A stretch of 52,997 bases of DNA, taken from Parafrankia irregularis. Its GTDB lineage: Bacteria > Actinomycetota > Actinomycetes > Frankiales > Frankiaceae. A program made the translations under genes and the position numbers. Positions 1 to 6,922 of the stretch are shown in pieces. A model generated the notes under the pieces. The model worked only from the letters and a program-made list of their open reading frames with translations. It was not told where the DNA came from and did no database searches. Position 1 is the first letter of the stretch, and each line of letters opens with the position of its first letter. The stretch covers positions 1 to 52,997 of the forward strand of contig NZ_FAOZ01000044.1 in NCBI RefSeq assembly GCF_001536285.1, written 5' to 3'.

Positions 1-1
1 A

Positions 2-241
2 GACCTGGCATCGGAGATCAATCCGGTGACCAGGGGCTGGATCAACTACTTCGGGGCGTTCCGACGGTCCGCATTGTATCCAGTCCTCTACTCCATCGAC
101 CGCTACCTGGTCCGATGGCTGCAACGCAAGTACAGACGGTTCAGGGGACGTCCGGGACGGGCCTGGAGGACACTGCTGGCGATCAAACGCCGCAGACCCA
201 CCCTCTTCGCCCACTGGACGCTCTCCACGGCCAGCGGATAG
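2..241 (+). CDS. Group II intron reverse transcriptase/maturase, C-terminal end (partial)
   Basis: The gene enters from the left edge, so only the last 79 codons are present. The reading frame opens at base 2 and ends at TAG 239-241. The residues NPVTRGWINYFG, then SALYPVLYSIDRYLVRWLQRKY, match the maturase-specific (X/thumb) domain of bacterial group II intron proteins, which binds the intron RNA and helps it splice and retrotranspose. No HNH endonuclease follows, so this looks like an endonuclease-minus type. Intron domains V and VI follow at once, the usual arrangement for an ORF in intron domain IV. The reverse transcriptase core (YADD) would lie outside the window, so activity cannot be judged. 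Confidence 0.9.
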   Translation, partial: DLASEINPVTRGWINYFGAFRRSALYPVLYSIDRYLVRWLQRKYRRFRGRPGRAWRTLLAIKRRRPTLFAHWTLSTASG

Positions 242-244
242 CAC

Positions 245-317
245 GAGCCGGATGACGCGAGAGTGTCACGTCCGGATCTGTGGGGGCCGGCGGGTGAAAC
301 CCCCGCCGGCTACCCGG
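245..317 (+). mobile_element. 3' end of group II intron (domains V and VI)
   Basis: Just after the maturase stop, bases 245-280 begin GAGCCGGATG and contain GCGAGAGTG and CACGTCCGGATCTG. This folds as the short conserved hairpin typical of domain V, the catalytic core of the ribozyme. Domain VI follows: GCCGGCGGG at 286-294 pairs with CCCGCCGGC at 302-310, and the intron end is near CTACCCGG (310-317). The exact 3' splice site is uncertain by a few bases. The next bases are the loop and right arm of a dispersed palindrome. Confidence 0.75.
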
Positions 318-352
318 CGTCGGAACAACCAAAATCCTTCACTTTTGCGACT
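318..352 (+). repeat. Right arm of dispersed palindromic repeat (3' exon of the intron)
   Basis: From base 318 the sequence reads CGTCGGAACAACC and then CAAAATCCTTCAC, matching the loop plus right arm of the intact hairpin at 12752-12801. Similarity continues through CTCGCCAAACCG (12 kb copy: CTCGTCAAACCG). The left arm is absent here because the intron lies where the loop would be. The remainder of the gap to 571 holds no convincing gene. Confidence 0.7.
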
Positions 353-571
353 CGCCAAACCGTGCTGCCGGGCTCTCGGGCTCTCGGAGGTCCGGCGACG
401 TTCGTGGAGCGCGAACCCCCTACCCATCGGCCAGCGATCTTGACTGGCGCCAGTCTGCGAAGGCTCTGTTTCGATCGAATCTGGTCGTTTCGTTCGGTAA
501 GACGCAGAAGATGGCCGGCGGTTGGGGCGGGTCGAGGGGGCAGGGCGCGCAACGTGGGGTAGGAACGTCCT

Positions 572-1267
572 ATGTTGAAGATCCTCTTTGTGGTGACCGG
601 CTCCGACCGGTGGACGCTGGCCGACGGGACGGCGCACCGCACCGGCTTCTGGGCCGAGGAGGCTCTGATCCCCTACGAGGAGTTCAGGTCCGCCGGCCAC
701 GAGATCACCGTGGCGACACCTGGCGGCGTGGTCCCGCCCGTCGATCCCGCCAGTCTCACGCCGGATGCCGCCGGTGGCCCGGAGACGGCGGCGAAGCTGG
801 AGAAGGCGCTGGGTGAGGCCGCCGAGTTCCGCGCCCCGGTGGCGCTCGCCGATGTGCGTCTCGACGAGTACGACGCCGTGTACGTCCCCGGTGGCCACGG
901 GCCGATGGAGGACCTGGCGGTCGACGCCGACTCCGGTCGCATCCTGGCCCAGGCACTGCAACGTGGCCTGCCGGTGGGCGTGGTGTGCCATGGCCCGGCC
1001 GCGTTGCTGGCTGCGGTCGGGCCAGATGGTGCCAACGCGTACGCCGGCTATCGCATCACCGGGTTCACCAACGCGGAGGAGCGGTTGGCGGGCTTCGCCG
1101 AGAAGGCCCGCTGGCTGCTTCAGGACCGCCTGACCGCGGCGGGCCTGAAGGTCGAGGTGGGCGAGCCCTGGGCACCGCATGTCGAGGTCGACCGCAACGT
1201 CGTCACCGGCCAGAACCCGGCATCGTCGGCCCCGGTGGCTGCCGAACTGCTCAAACTGCTTGGCTGA
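572..1267 (+). CDS. DJ-1/PfpI family protein, glyoxalase III/Hsp31-like
   Basis: A 231-residue cytosolic protein of the class I glutamine amidotransferase-like (DJ-1/PfpI) superfamily. The nucleophile elbow is GVVCHGPAAL with Cys139 followed by His140. An acidic pair sits at Glu29-Glu30 (GFWAEEALIPYEEF), and YVPGGHGPMEDL (104-115) forms the conserved glycine loop. The Glu30/Cys139/His140 spacing resembles yeast Hsp31-type glyoxalase III, which converts methylglyoxal to lactate without glutathione, so detoxification or protein/nucleotide deglycation is likely. Length is normal. The ATG follows GTAGGAACGTCCT, a weak ribosome site. The next gene is 25 bases downstream on the same strand, so the two are probably co-transcribed. 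Confidence 0.85.
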   Translation: MLKILFVVTGSDRWTLADGTAHRTGFWAEEALIPYEEFRSAGHEITVATPGGVVPPVDPASLTPDAAGGPETAAKLEKALGEAAEFRAPVALADVRLDEYDAVYVPGGHGPMEDLAVDADSGRILAQALQRGLPVGVVCHGPAALLAAVGPDGANAYAGYRITGFTNAEERLAGFAEKARWLLQDRLTAAGLKVEVGEPWAPHVEVDRNVVTGQNPASSAPVAAELLKLLG

Positions 1268-1292
1268 GCCCAGCCCAACCGGGAGGAACCCG

Positions 1293-1715
1293 ATGTCAAA
1301 GCCGCCGCTGCCGCCCGAGGCCGTCGAGCTGCTGCGCCGACCGAACCCGTGCGTGATGGCGACGCTGCGTGCGGACGGCACGCCGGTCTCCACCCCCACC
1401 TGGTACGTGTGGGACGACGGCCGGGTACTGATCAGCCTGGACGAAGGCCGGGTGCGCCTGCAACACCTGCGCCGTGACCCTCGTGTCACCCTTACCGCCC
1501 TCGCCACCGACGACTGGTACACGCATGTGACGCTGATCGGCCGCGTCAACGCGATGCAGGATGACGAGGGCCTGGTCGACATCGACCGCATCTCCCGCCA
1601 CTACACCGGCAAGCCCTATCCGGACCGGGTCCGCGCCCGCGTCAGCGCCTGGATCGAGATCGAGCGCTGGCACGGCTGGGGGGCGATGAGGGACAGCGAC
1701 CAGGCATCCACCTGA
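1293..1715 (+). CDS. PPOX-class (split-barrel) F420- or flavin-dependent protein
   Basis: A 140-residue protein of the pyridoxamine 5'-phosphate oxidase-like split-barrel fold. The N-terminal half has the family pattern CVMATLRADGTPVSTPTWYVW, then LISLDEGRVRLQHLRRDPRVTLTAL, in which the Arg/Lys and Ser/Thr positions usually contact flavin or F420 phosphate. Actinobacterial members of this size are often annotated as F420-dependent reductases, but the cofactor cannot be settled from sequence. The ATG at 1293 follows GGGAGG at 1281-1286; the reading frame stays open further upstream, but those starts would overlap the preceding gene. Same strand and close spacing with the DJ-1 gene suggest a two-gene stress unit. 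Confidence 0.8.
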   Translation: MSKPPLPPEAVELLRRPNPCVMATLRADGTPVSTPTWYVWDDGRVLISLDEGRVRLQHLRRDPRVTLTALATDDWYTHVTLIGRVNAMQDDEGLVDIDRISRHYTGKPYPDRVRARVSAWIEIERWHGWGAMRDSDQAST

Positions 1716-1902
1716 GCCCTGATCCTTGAGCCTGACGGCTGAGGGCAGAGATCCGAGGCCCGCGAGATCCGGGGCCTGCGGTCTGGGGCCGGAGAACCGG
1801 CGTCGGCCGGCTCGATGGCCCGCTGGCCGGGCACGGGACGTCCGTCCGGCCAGCGGGCGACCCCCTCGCTCCGGGCGCGGGGCTGGTTCGGCGGGTGGTG
1901 GG

Positions 1903-3504
1903 TCAGGTCCGGCAGGATGCTCCGGCGCAGGTGGCGAGGGCGTCCAGGCGGGCGTCCAGCTGTGCGACGAGGGCCGCGTTCGTGGCCCTGCCCTGCGGTG
2001 TGGCCAGCAGGTTCGTGAGCTCGTACGGGTCGGCGTGCAGGTCGTAGAGCTCGCGCTGGTGGACGCCCGGATTGCGGTCGGCGTCGTACCAGCGGACGTA
2101 CAGGTGGTCCTCGGTCCGGATCGCGCTCCACGGGGGAATGTCGAGGAACACTCCGGTCACGTTCTCGACCGCTTCCTGGGCGACTCCGTCCTGCCCGTCG
2201 ACACCCGGGCCGGCGTACTGCCCGAGCAGGTCGGTGCGCCAGGAGGTCGGGGTCTGCCCGCGCAGCAGCGGTGCCAGCGACTGGCCGTCGACGTCCGCGG
2301 GAATCGGCACGCCGGCCAGGTCGAGGAAGGTGGGCGCCAGGTCGATCTGGGCGACCATGTGGCCGTCGGTGCCTTTCTCGACGCCGGGCCCCGCGGCGAC
2401 CAGCGGAACCCGCAGTGACTCCTCGTAGGGGGCCATCTTCTGGGTCAGCCGGTGGGAGCCGAGGTTGTAGCCGTTGTCGGAGGTGAAGATCAGGTAGGTG
2501 TTGTCCAGCTCGCCGGTGTCCCGCAGGGTCTCGACGATGCCGGCGACCATCTCGTCGAGCGCGTACAGGGAGCCCATTCGGTCCTGGTAGTCCGCGTCGT
2601 TGGTCGCGGCCACCCGGGCGGAGCGCAGCTGGGCGCTCTCCTGCAGCCACCATGGCTTGTCGGAGACGTCGGCCTCGTTGAAGTTCGGTGTCCGTGGGGC
2701 GGTGTCGTCGGCGTACGGATTGTCCGCGTGCCGCGGGGCGGGGGGCAGCGGCAGGTGCGGAGCGGTCGAGGCCGCATACCAGAAGAACGGGGTGTCGTCG
2801 GCGGCCGCGCGACGGATGAAGTCGGTGGATTTCGCGGCGACGACGTCGGTGGAGTAGTTCGCCGGGTCCTCGGTCCCTCCGTACTGCACGAGGGTGCCGT
2901 TCTCGTTCAGGGTGTAGTTGTAGCCGGTGTAGAAGTTGTTGTCGACGCTGCCGTACCACTCGGACCAGCCGGGTGGAATGTGGTCGGGGGCGTCCTCGAT
3001 TCCGTTCATGTACTTGCCGGCGAGGCCCGTGCGGTAGCCGGCGTCGCTGAGGTACTTCGCGAAGGTGTGCTCTTCGTTGCCGTTCGCGGCGAAGGTGGCC
3101 CAGCCGCCGCTGTCACCGGCGTTCGTGAGGACTCCGGTGTTGTGGCCGTACTTGCCGGTCAGGATCGTGCCGCGGGCCGGGCAGCAGATCGGGGTCGGGG
3201 CGAAACTGTCGGTGAAGGTCAGCCCGGAGTCCCGGATCAGGGCCGCGGTGTGCGGCATCGCGTCCCAGTACGGCGACGTCGTCTGGTCGAGGTCGTCGGC
3301 GAGGATGAGGACGAAGTTCGGCCGCTCGGTCGTGCTCGCCGCATTGACCGCGGAGAGCGTGCCGCCCGCGGCCTGCGCGCCGGCCACGGCGTCCGACGAA
3401 CGAGCTGCTAATCCGGTGGCCGCCGTCACCGTCAGGCCGATCAGGCCGACCAGCCCGGCGGCCCCGAGGCGAGCCCGCCGGCCGAAGCTCCGGTGCCGCG
3501 CCAT
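1903..3504 (-). CDS. Secreted sulfatase (arylsulfatase / N-acetylglucosamine-6-sulfatase-like)
   Basis: A 533-residue exported enzyme of the type I sulfatase family, which hydrolyses sulfate esters using a formylglycine made from Cys. Residues 1-45 form a signal peptide (basic MARHRSFGRRARLG, then a hydrophobic stretch). The metal-binding start is FVLILADDLDQ (Asp70, Asp71). The activation motif is C107-C-P-A-R111, fitting C-x-P-x-R with Cys107 as the modified residue; KYGHNTGV follows. DNGYNLGSHRLTQK and YEESLRVPLVAAGPGV are further family blocks. Length and order resemble glucosamine-6-sulfatases. No formylglycine-generating enzyme is nearby, so one must be supplied elsewhere. The gene stands alone and probably serves sulfate scavenging. 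Confidence 0.92.
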   Translation of the reverse strand: MARHRSFGRRARLGAAGLVGLIGLTVTAATGLAARSSDAVAGAQAAGGTLSAVNAASTTERPNFVLILADDLDQTTSPYWDAMPHTAALIRDSGLTFTDSFAPTPICCPARGTILTGKYGHNTGVLTNAGDSGGWATFAANGNEEHTFAKYLSDAGYRTGLAGKYMNGIEDAPDHIPPGWSEWYGSVDNNFYTGYNYTLNENGTLVQYGGTEDPANYSTDVVAAKSTDFIRRAAADDTPFFWYAASTAPHLPLPPAPRHADNPYADDTAPRTPNFNEADVSDKPWWLQESAQLRSARVAATNDADYQDRMGSLYALDEMVAGIVETLRDTGELDNTYLIFTSDNGYNLGSHRLTQKMAPYEESLRVPLVAAGPGVEKGTDGHMVAQIDLAPTFLDLAGVPIPADVDGQSLAPLLRGQTPTSWRTDLLGQYAGPGVDGQDGVAQEAVENVTGVFLDIPPWSAIRTEDHLYVRWYDADRNPGVHQRELYDLHADPYELTNLLATPQGRATNAALVAQLDARLDALATCAGASCRT

Positions 3505-3828
3505 CAGCGGGCTCCCGCCGCTCGGTGGTGCGGCGCTGCGCTCGTCGGCCCGTGATCACTGAGTGGAGTGTGTCTCCGCATGCGATCACGGCACCATTCG
3601 TTCGTCTGCGTGAGACGCGAGCAGAATGTGGAAACCCTGAGAACGGGCTCGTCCTGCGCCTGCGATCAGGTGGACCGTTCGGTCAGGCGGACACGAGACG
3701 GTCGGTCAGACGGACACGAGACGGACACGAGACGGACCTGAGATGGGCACCGGGCATCCGCGCGGTGTCGAGGCCAGGCAGCTCCGCCTGGTGACGCCTG
3801 GCCTCGTTCCGCGGCGTCTGGCCGGTGC
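3505..3828. other. Intergenic gap with short tandem repeats
   Basis: No gene is visible. Three copies of CGGACACGAGACGG lie at 3688-3701, 3711-3724 and 3722-3735 (the last two overlap). The right side carries the inverted repeat described next. The left side is the likely promoter area of the sulfatase; I could not pick out convincing -35/-10 boxes. Confidence 0.6.
3770..3805 (-). terminator. Hairpin downstream of the solute-binding protein gene
   Basis: GAGGCCAGGC (3770-3779) and GCCTGGCCTC (3796-3805) form a perfect 10-bp stem with a 16-base loop. It lies 24-59 bases beyond the stop of the minus-strand gene ending at 3829, where a terminator is expected. No clear U-tract follows, as is common in GC-rich actinomycetes. 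Confidence 0.55.
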
Positions 3829-5163
3829 TCAGCCGAAGCTGGTTGGCGTCGGCTCGGACCAGGACCGGTCCTTGTTCTGCCAACAGACGAAGGGCTTTTC
3901 AGTGGTGCCGCCGAAGATCTGGAACTTTCCGTTCCGTATCTCGACGAACGCGTAGCATTCCTGCCGGTAGCCGTGGGTGGCGGGATCGTCCTGGGTCGGC
4001 CATTCATGTTGCCGCGACCAGTCGATGGGGTTGACCAGGCCGCCGGCGTCGTAGTCGGTCATCCTGTTCGTCGCCGCCACGACGGACTTCCGGTCGAAAT
4101 TCGGCCCGGCGGCGAGCAGCCCCTGGTAGGCGAGGTCGGCGTTGATCCATCCGTTCATGCCGGCCTCGGTGGGCTGGTGTCCGCCCCGGCTGGTCCACCG
4201 GAGGTACTCGGCAATTCCACCGCTCCTGGAGGTGGCCTCGAAGGGGCGGAAGAGAACGGTGACGACATCACCCTCGAACAGGTCGCCCGCCGCGGCCACG
4301 AAGGCGTGGTCATAGGTGTTCAGGTGGTACATCGGGACGTCGGCCAGACCCTGGCGCTCCATCTCCTGGGCCAGTGTCTTCATGCCGTTGAGGTCGAAGC
4401 ACCCGATGACCATGTCCACCCCTGCGGCGCGCATCGCCGACACCTCCGGCCCGACCCCGTTGGGCAGGCCGTACGTCATGTTGTCGTTGGAGTAGACGAT
4501 CTGCTGCCCGGTCTCCCCGGAATAGAGGCTGATGGTGTCCGTGATAGTGCCGACGCATTTCTTCGGCGCACCGGGGACGTTGTAGCCGAGCGCGGCGATC
4601 CTGGTCGCCTTCTTCTTCTCCGCGACGTACGCGAAGCTCCTGATCGTGCAGTCCAGGCAGGTCGGCGCGATGTTGCCGAAGATCGAGTCCTTACCGTTCA
4701 TCGCCTCCGACTGGATGGCCCAGACGTACTGCGGGATCCCGGCCTTGTAGAGATCGTCCCAGCCGGTCGGGAGCTGGGCGGCGCCGAACGTGGCGAACGT
4801 GTCGTTCGCGGAGATTATCTGCAGGGCGCCTTCCTTGTTCTTGCCCAGCTGGTCGTCGACCCGGGTGGTGACGACCAGCTTCCGGCCGTGCGCCCCGCCC
4901 GCGCTGTTCCGGAACGAGAAGTAGTCCTCGATGCCCTGGGTGAAGCACTCCATGATGCAGGTTCCGATGGGGTTGTTGGAACCGGTGGCGAGAACGGCGA
5001 AGCGGATCTCGCTGGAGGTCACTCCGGGAACGGTGCCGGGCGGGGCGGGGGGAGGGCCGGTCTGGCCGTCGGTGTCGCCGCCGGAGTTCGTGCACGCGGC
5101 GGCCAGGCAGATCGCGGCCAACGGGACGGCTAATCGGCGGGCAAGTGCGAGGATCGAGTTCAT
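3829..5163 (-). CDS. ABC-type branched-chain amino acid/urea-like solute-binding lipoprotein
   Basis: A 444-residue periplasmic-binding-protein type 1 (Leu/Ile/Val-binding-like) protein. The N-terminus (MNSILALARRLAVP, then AAICLAAAC) is a lipoprotein signal with Cys24 as the lipidated residue, so it should be anchored outside the membrane. EIRFAVLATGSNN and SFRNSAGGAHGRKLVV are typical of the first lobe; VVTVLFRPFEA lies in the later half. Several Cys residues could form disulfides. The ATG at 5163 was chosen for a near-perfect AGGAGG eight bases upstream and because it begins the signal peptide. No permease or ATPase gene is adjacent. A distant paralogue lies at 42456-43688. Confidence 0.87.
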   Translation of the reverse strand: MNSILALARRLAVPLAAICLAAACTNSGGDTDGQTGPPPAPPGTVPGVTSSEIRFAVLATGSNNPIGTCIMECFTQGIEDYFSFRNSAGGAHGRKLVVTTRVDDQLGKNKEGALQIISANDTFATFGAAQLPTGWDDLYKAGIPQYVWAIQSEAMNGKDSIFGNIAPTCLDCTIRSFAYVAEKKKATRIAALGYNVPGAPKKCVGTITDTISLYSGETGQQIVYSNDNMTYGLPNGVGPEVSAMRAAGVDMVIGCFDLNGMKTLAQEMERQGLADVPMYHLNTYDHAFVAAAGDLFEGDVVTVLFRPFEATSRSGGIAEYLRWTSRGGHQPTEAGMNGWINADLAYQGLLAAGPNFDRKSVVAATNRMTDYDAGGLVNPIDWSRQHEWPTQDDPATHGYRQECYAFVEIRNGKFQIFGGTTEKPFVCWQNKDRSWSEPTPTSFG

Positions 5164-5699
5164 AGCGCCTCCTGAGGTTTTCCCGGCGACCGGGAGTATC
5201 TGGATGCGGGGCCACCGTCCGGTACCGGATGGTGACCGGTGAGCGGGGGTTCGTGCGGACTCTTCGAGATGTCTGGCGCGCACAGAAGGAAGGCTGGGTA
5301 AATGATGTGCCCTGGGCCGTGGTGGGGTCGGCGAAAAACACCATCGAAGGACGCCGGAGCGCAGCGGAAACGGCGCCCAGGAGTGCCGCCCGGCGAGACT
5401 CGGCCTGGTCGCCGGTGTGCTGGTTGGTGAATGATCGGAACGTCAGTGAAAGACAGGATAGCCGATCGGCTATCCAGTGCAAGAAGGGTGTTGCTGTACC
5501 GGCCGTAAAGTGCCATCCGAACGCTTTCTTAAGTTGAATCCCTTGCGCGTCGGCCGGTTTTTGGCTAGCGCTGGAAACACGAGGTCAGTGGATTGTCCGC
5601 CGTCCGCCGATGTGACGTCCCTGCGATGCCGCCCCCACCTGCCACGGTGGCGGCGCCCGGTTCGGGTGACACTCGATCGCAGCCCGGTATCCTGCGGGT
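5164..5699. other. Divergent intergenic region
   Basis: This 536-base gap separates the minus-strand binding protein from the plus-strand TetR gene. I see no credible gene. It carries the AGGAGG of the binding-protein gene, a perfect 20-bp palindrome at 5456-5475 and a smaller palindrome GCCAC-G-GTGGC at 5642-5652, both plausible regulator sites. Confidence 0.55.
5456..5475. promoter_or_regulatory. Perfect 20-bp palindrome, candidate TetR operator
   Basis: GGATAGCCGA is followed directly by its exact reverse complement TCGGCTATCC. Length and symmetry suit a TetR dimer site. It lies about 225 bases before the TetR gene at 5700 and about 290 bases before the divergent binding-protein gene, so it could control either. 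Confidence 0.5.
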
Positions 5700-6368
5700 A
5701 TGTCCACCCCCGGGCCGTCGGAGGGCAGTCGCACTCCGGCTGCGGGCTGGAGCGCCGCCCAGACCCGGGTCCTGACCGCGGCCCTGGAGCTCTTCGCGAC
5801 CCACGGCGTGAGCGGGACGTCGCTGCAGATGATCGCGGGCGCCATCGGTGTGACCAAGGCGGCCGTGTACCACCAGTTCAGGACGAAGGAGGAGATCGTC
5901 CTGGCGGTGGCCGAGCTGGGGCTCGCTGAGCTGGTGGAGGCGGTGGAGGCCGCCGAGGCCGAGTCGCGCCGCGACCGCGCCCGGGACGTCCTGCTCGCCA
6001 AGGTTGTCGACACCGCGGTCCGGCGGCGCCGGGAGACCAGCGTGCTCCGCAGTGATCCGGTGATGGTTCGCTTCCTCGGGTCTCATCCGCCGTTCCAGCA
6101 TCTGATCGAGCGGATCTACCGGTTGTTGATCGGTGAAGCGGCGCCCGAGCGGGAGACACGGGTGCGTGTGGCGATGCTCTCCGCCGCGCTCGGTGGCGGC
6201 GTCTCCCATCCGCTTGTGGCGGGCATCGACGACGAGACGCTGACCGCCCTTCTCCTGCAGGTGACCCGCGGCATCCTCGGGGTCGAGGCGGCTGACGCGG
6301 CTGACGCGGCTGCTGCCGAGGCGGCTGACGACGTCGACGGTCAGGAGACATCCGCCACGCTCTACTAG
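5700..6368 (+). CDS. TetR/AcrR family transcriptional regulator
   Basis: A 222-residue one-component repressor. The N-terminal HTH is clear: TRVLTAALELFATHGVSGTS, then LQMIAGAIGVTKAAVYHQF, then RTKEEIVLAV, the standard TetR recognition helix region at about residues 20-65. The C-terminal ligand domain is unassigned; the last 30 residues are an Ala/Asp-rich tail (AADAADAAAAEAADD) that looks disordered. The ATG is at the end of CCTGCGGGTATG with little ribosome site. It is 33 bases upstream of a MarR gene on the same strand, so the two regulators may share a transcript, although an operator lies between them. Confidence 0.88.
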   Translation: MSTPGPSEGSRTPAAGWSAAQTRVLTAALELFATHGVSGTSLQMIAGAIGVTKAAVYHQFRTKEEIVLAVAELGLAELVEAVEAAEAESRRDRARDVLLAKVVDTAVRRRRETSVLRSDPVMVRFLGSHPPFQHLIERIYRLLIGEAAPERETRVRVAMLSAALGGGVSHPLVAGIDDETLTALLLQVTRGILGVEAADAADAAAAEAADDVDGQETSATLY

Positions 6369-6382
6369 TTCGAAGCTCGAAC
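6368..6382. promoter_or_regulatory. Candidate MarR operator, GTTCGA-N3-TCGAAC
   Basis: A perfect 6-3-6 inverted repeat ends 19 bases before the GTG of the MarR gene and overlaps the TetR stop. MarR proteins commonly repress themselves through such a site. TTGCTACGGT, just downstream, could be part of the -10 region. Confidence 0.5.
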
Positions 6383-6401
6383 CACTTGCTACGGTCGTGG
6401 G

Positions 6402-6920
6402 GTGGGTTCTGACATTCCCGTCGACAGTGTCCGTACGGTCACCCGGCTGTCGAGGGTCCTTGAACGCTCCCTGGACGGACTGAGCCTCGCCCAGTACCGC
6501 GTGCTCGCCCAGATCGCGGCAGGGGACGAGCGGGCGTCCCGCATTGCGCACCGGCTGGCGCTCGGCAAGCCGGCGGTGAGCGCGGCGGTCGAGTCGTTGC
6601 GCCAGCGCGGCCTGCTCAGTCGCGGCAGCGTCGACGAGGACCGGCGGGCCGTCGCGCTGGCTCTGACCGACGAGGGCAGGGCCGTGTTCGACGCGGCCGA
6701 GCGGGCGATGGCCACGCGTCTGCAGGAGATCATCGCGCGCACCGCCGACCCGGACGGGGCGGTGGCGGTGCTTCGCCAGCTGGGCGCCGCGGTGGAGGAG
6801 CTCATGAGCGAACGCGCGGCGGGTAACCGGTCAGAGCGGTCGGGGTGCTCGGAGCGGGCGGTGCGGTCAGAGCGGTCGGGGTGCTCGGAACGGGCAGAGC
6901 GGCCCAGGCGGAGCGAGTGA
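6402..6920 (+). CDS. MarR family transcriptional regulator
   Basis: A 172-residue winged-helix regulator. LSLAQYRVLAQIAAGDERASRIAHRLALGKPAVSAAVESLRQRGLL is the winged HTH, followed by the wing SRGSVDEDRRAVALALTDEGR. The last ~25 residues repeat RSERSGCSERA, a low-complexity tail encoded by near-perfect direct DNA repeats. The start is GTG at 6402. The stop at 6918-6920 lies two bases before the ATG of the double ABC exporter, so the pair should be translationally coupled and this regulator probably controls exporter expression in response to a ligand. Confidence 0.88.
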   Translation: MGSDIPVDSVRTVTRLSRVLERSLDGLSLAQYRVLAQIAAGDERASRIAHRLALGKPAVSAAVESLRQRGLLSRGSVDEDRRAVALALTDEGRAVFDAAERAMATRLQEIIARTADPDGAVAVLRQLGAAVEELMSERAAGNRSERSGCSERAVRSERSGCSERAERPRRSE

Positions 6921-6922
6921 CG

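Noticed and set aside
3688-3735. Possible CRISPR-like array
   Set aside because: Only three 14-base units, two of them overlapping, with no regular spacers and no cas genes.
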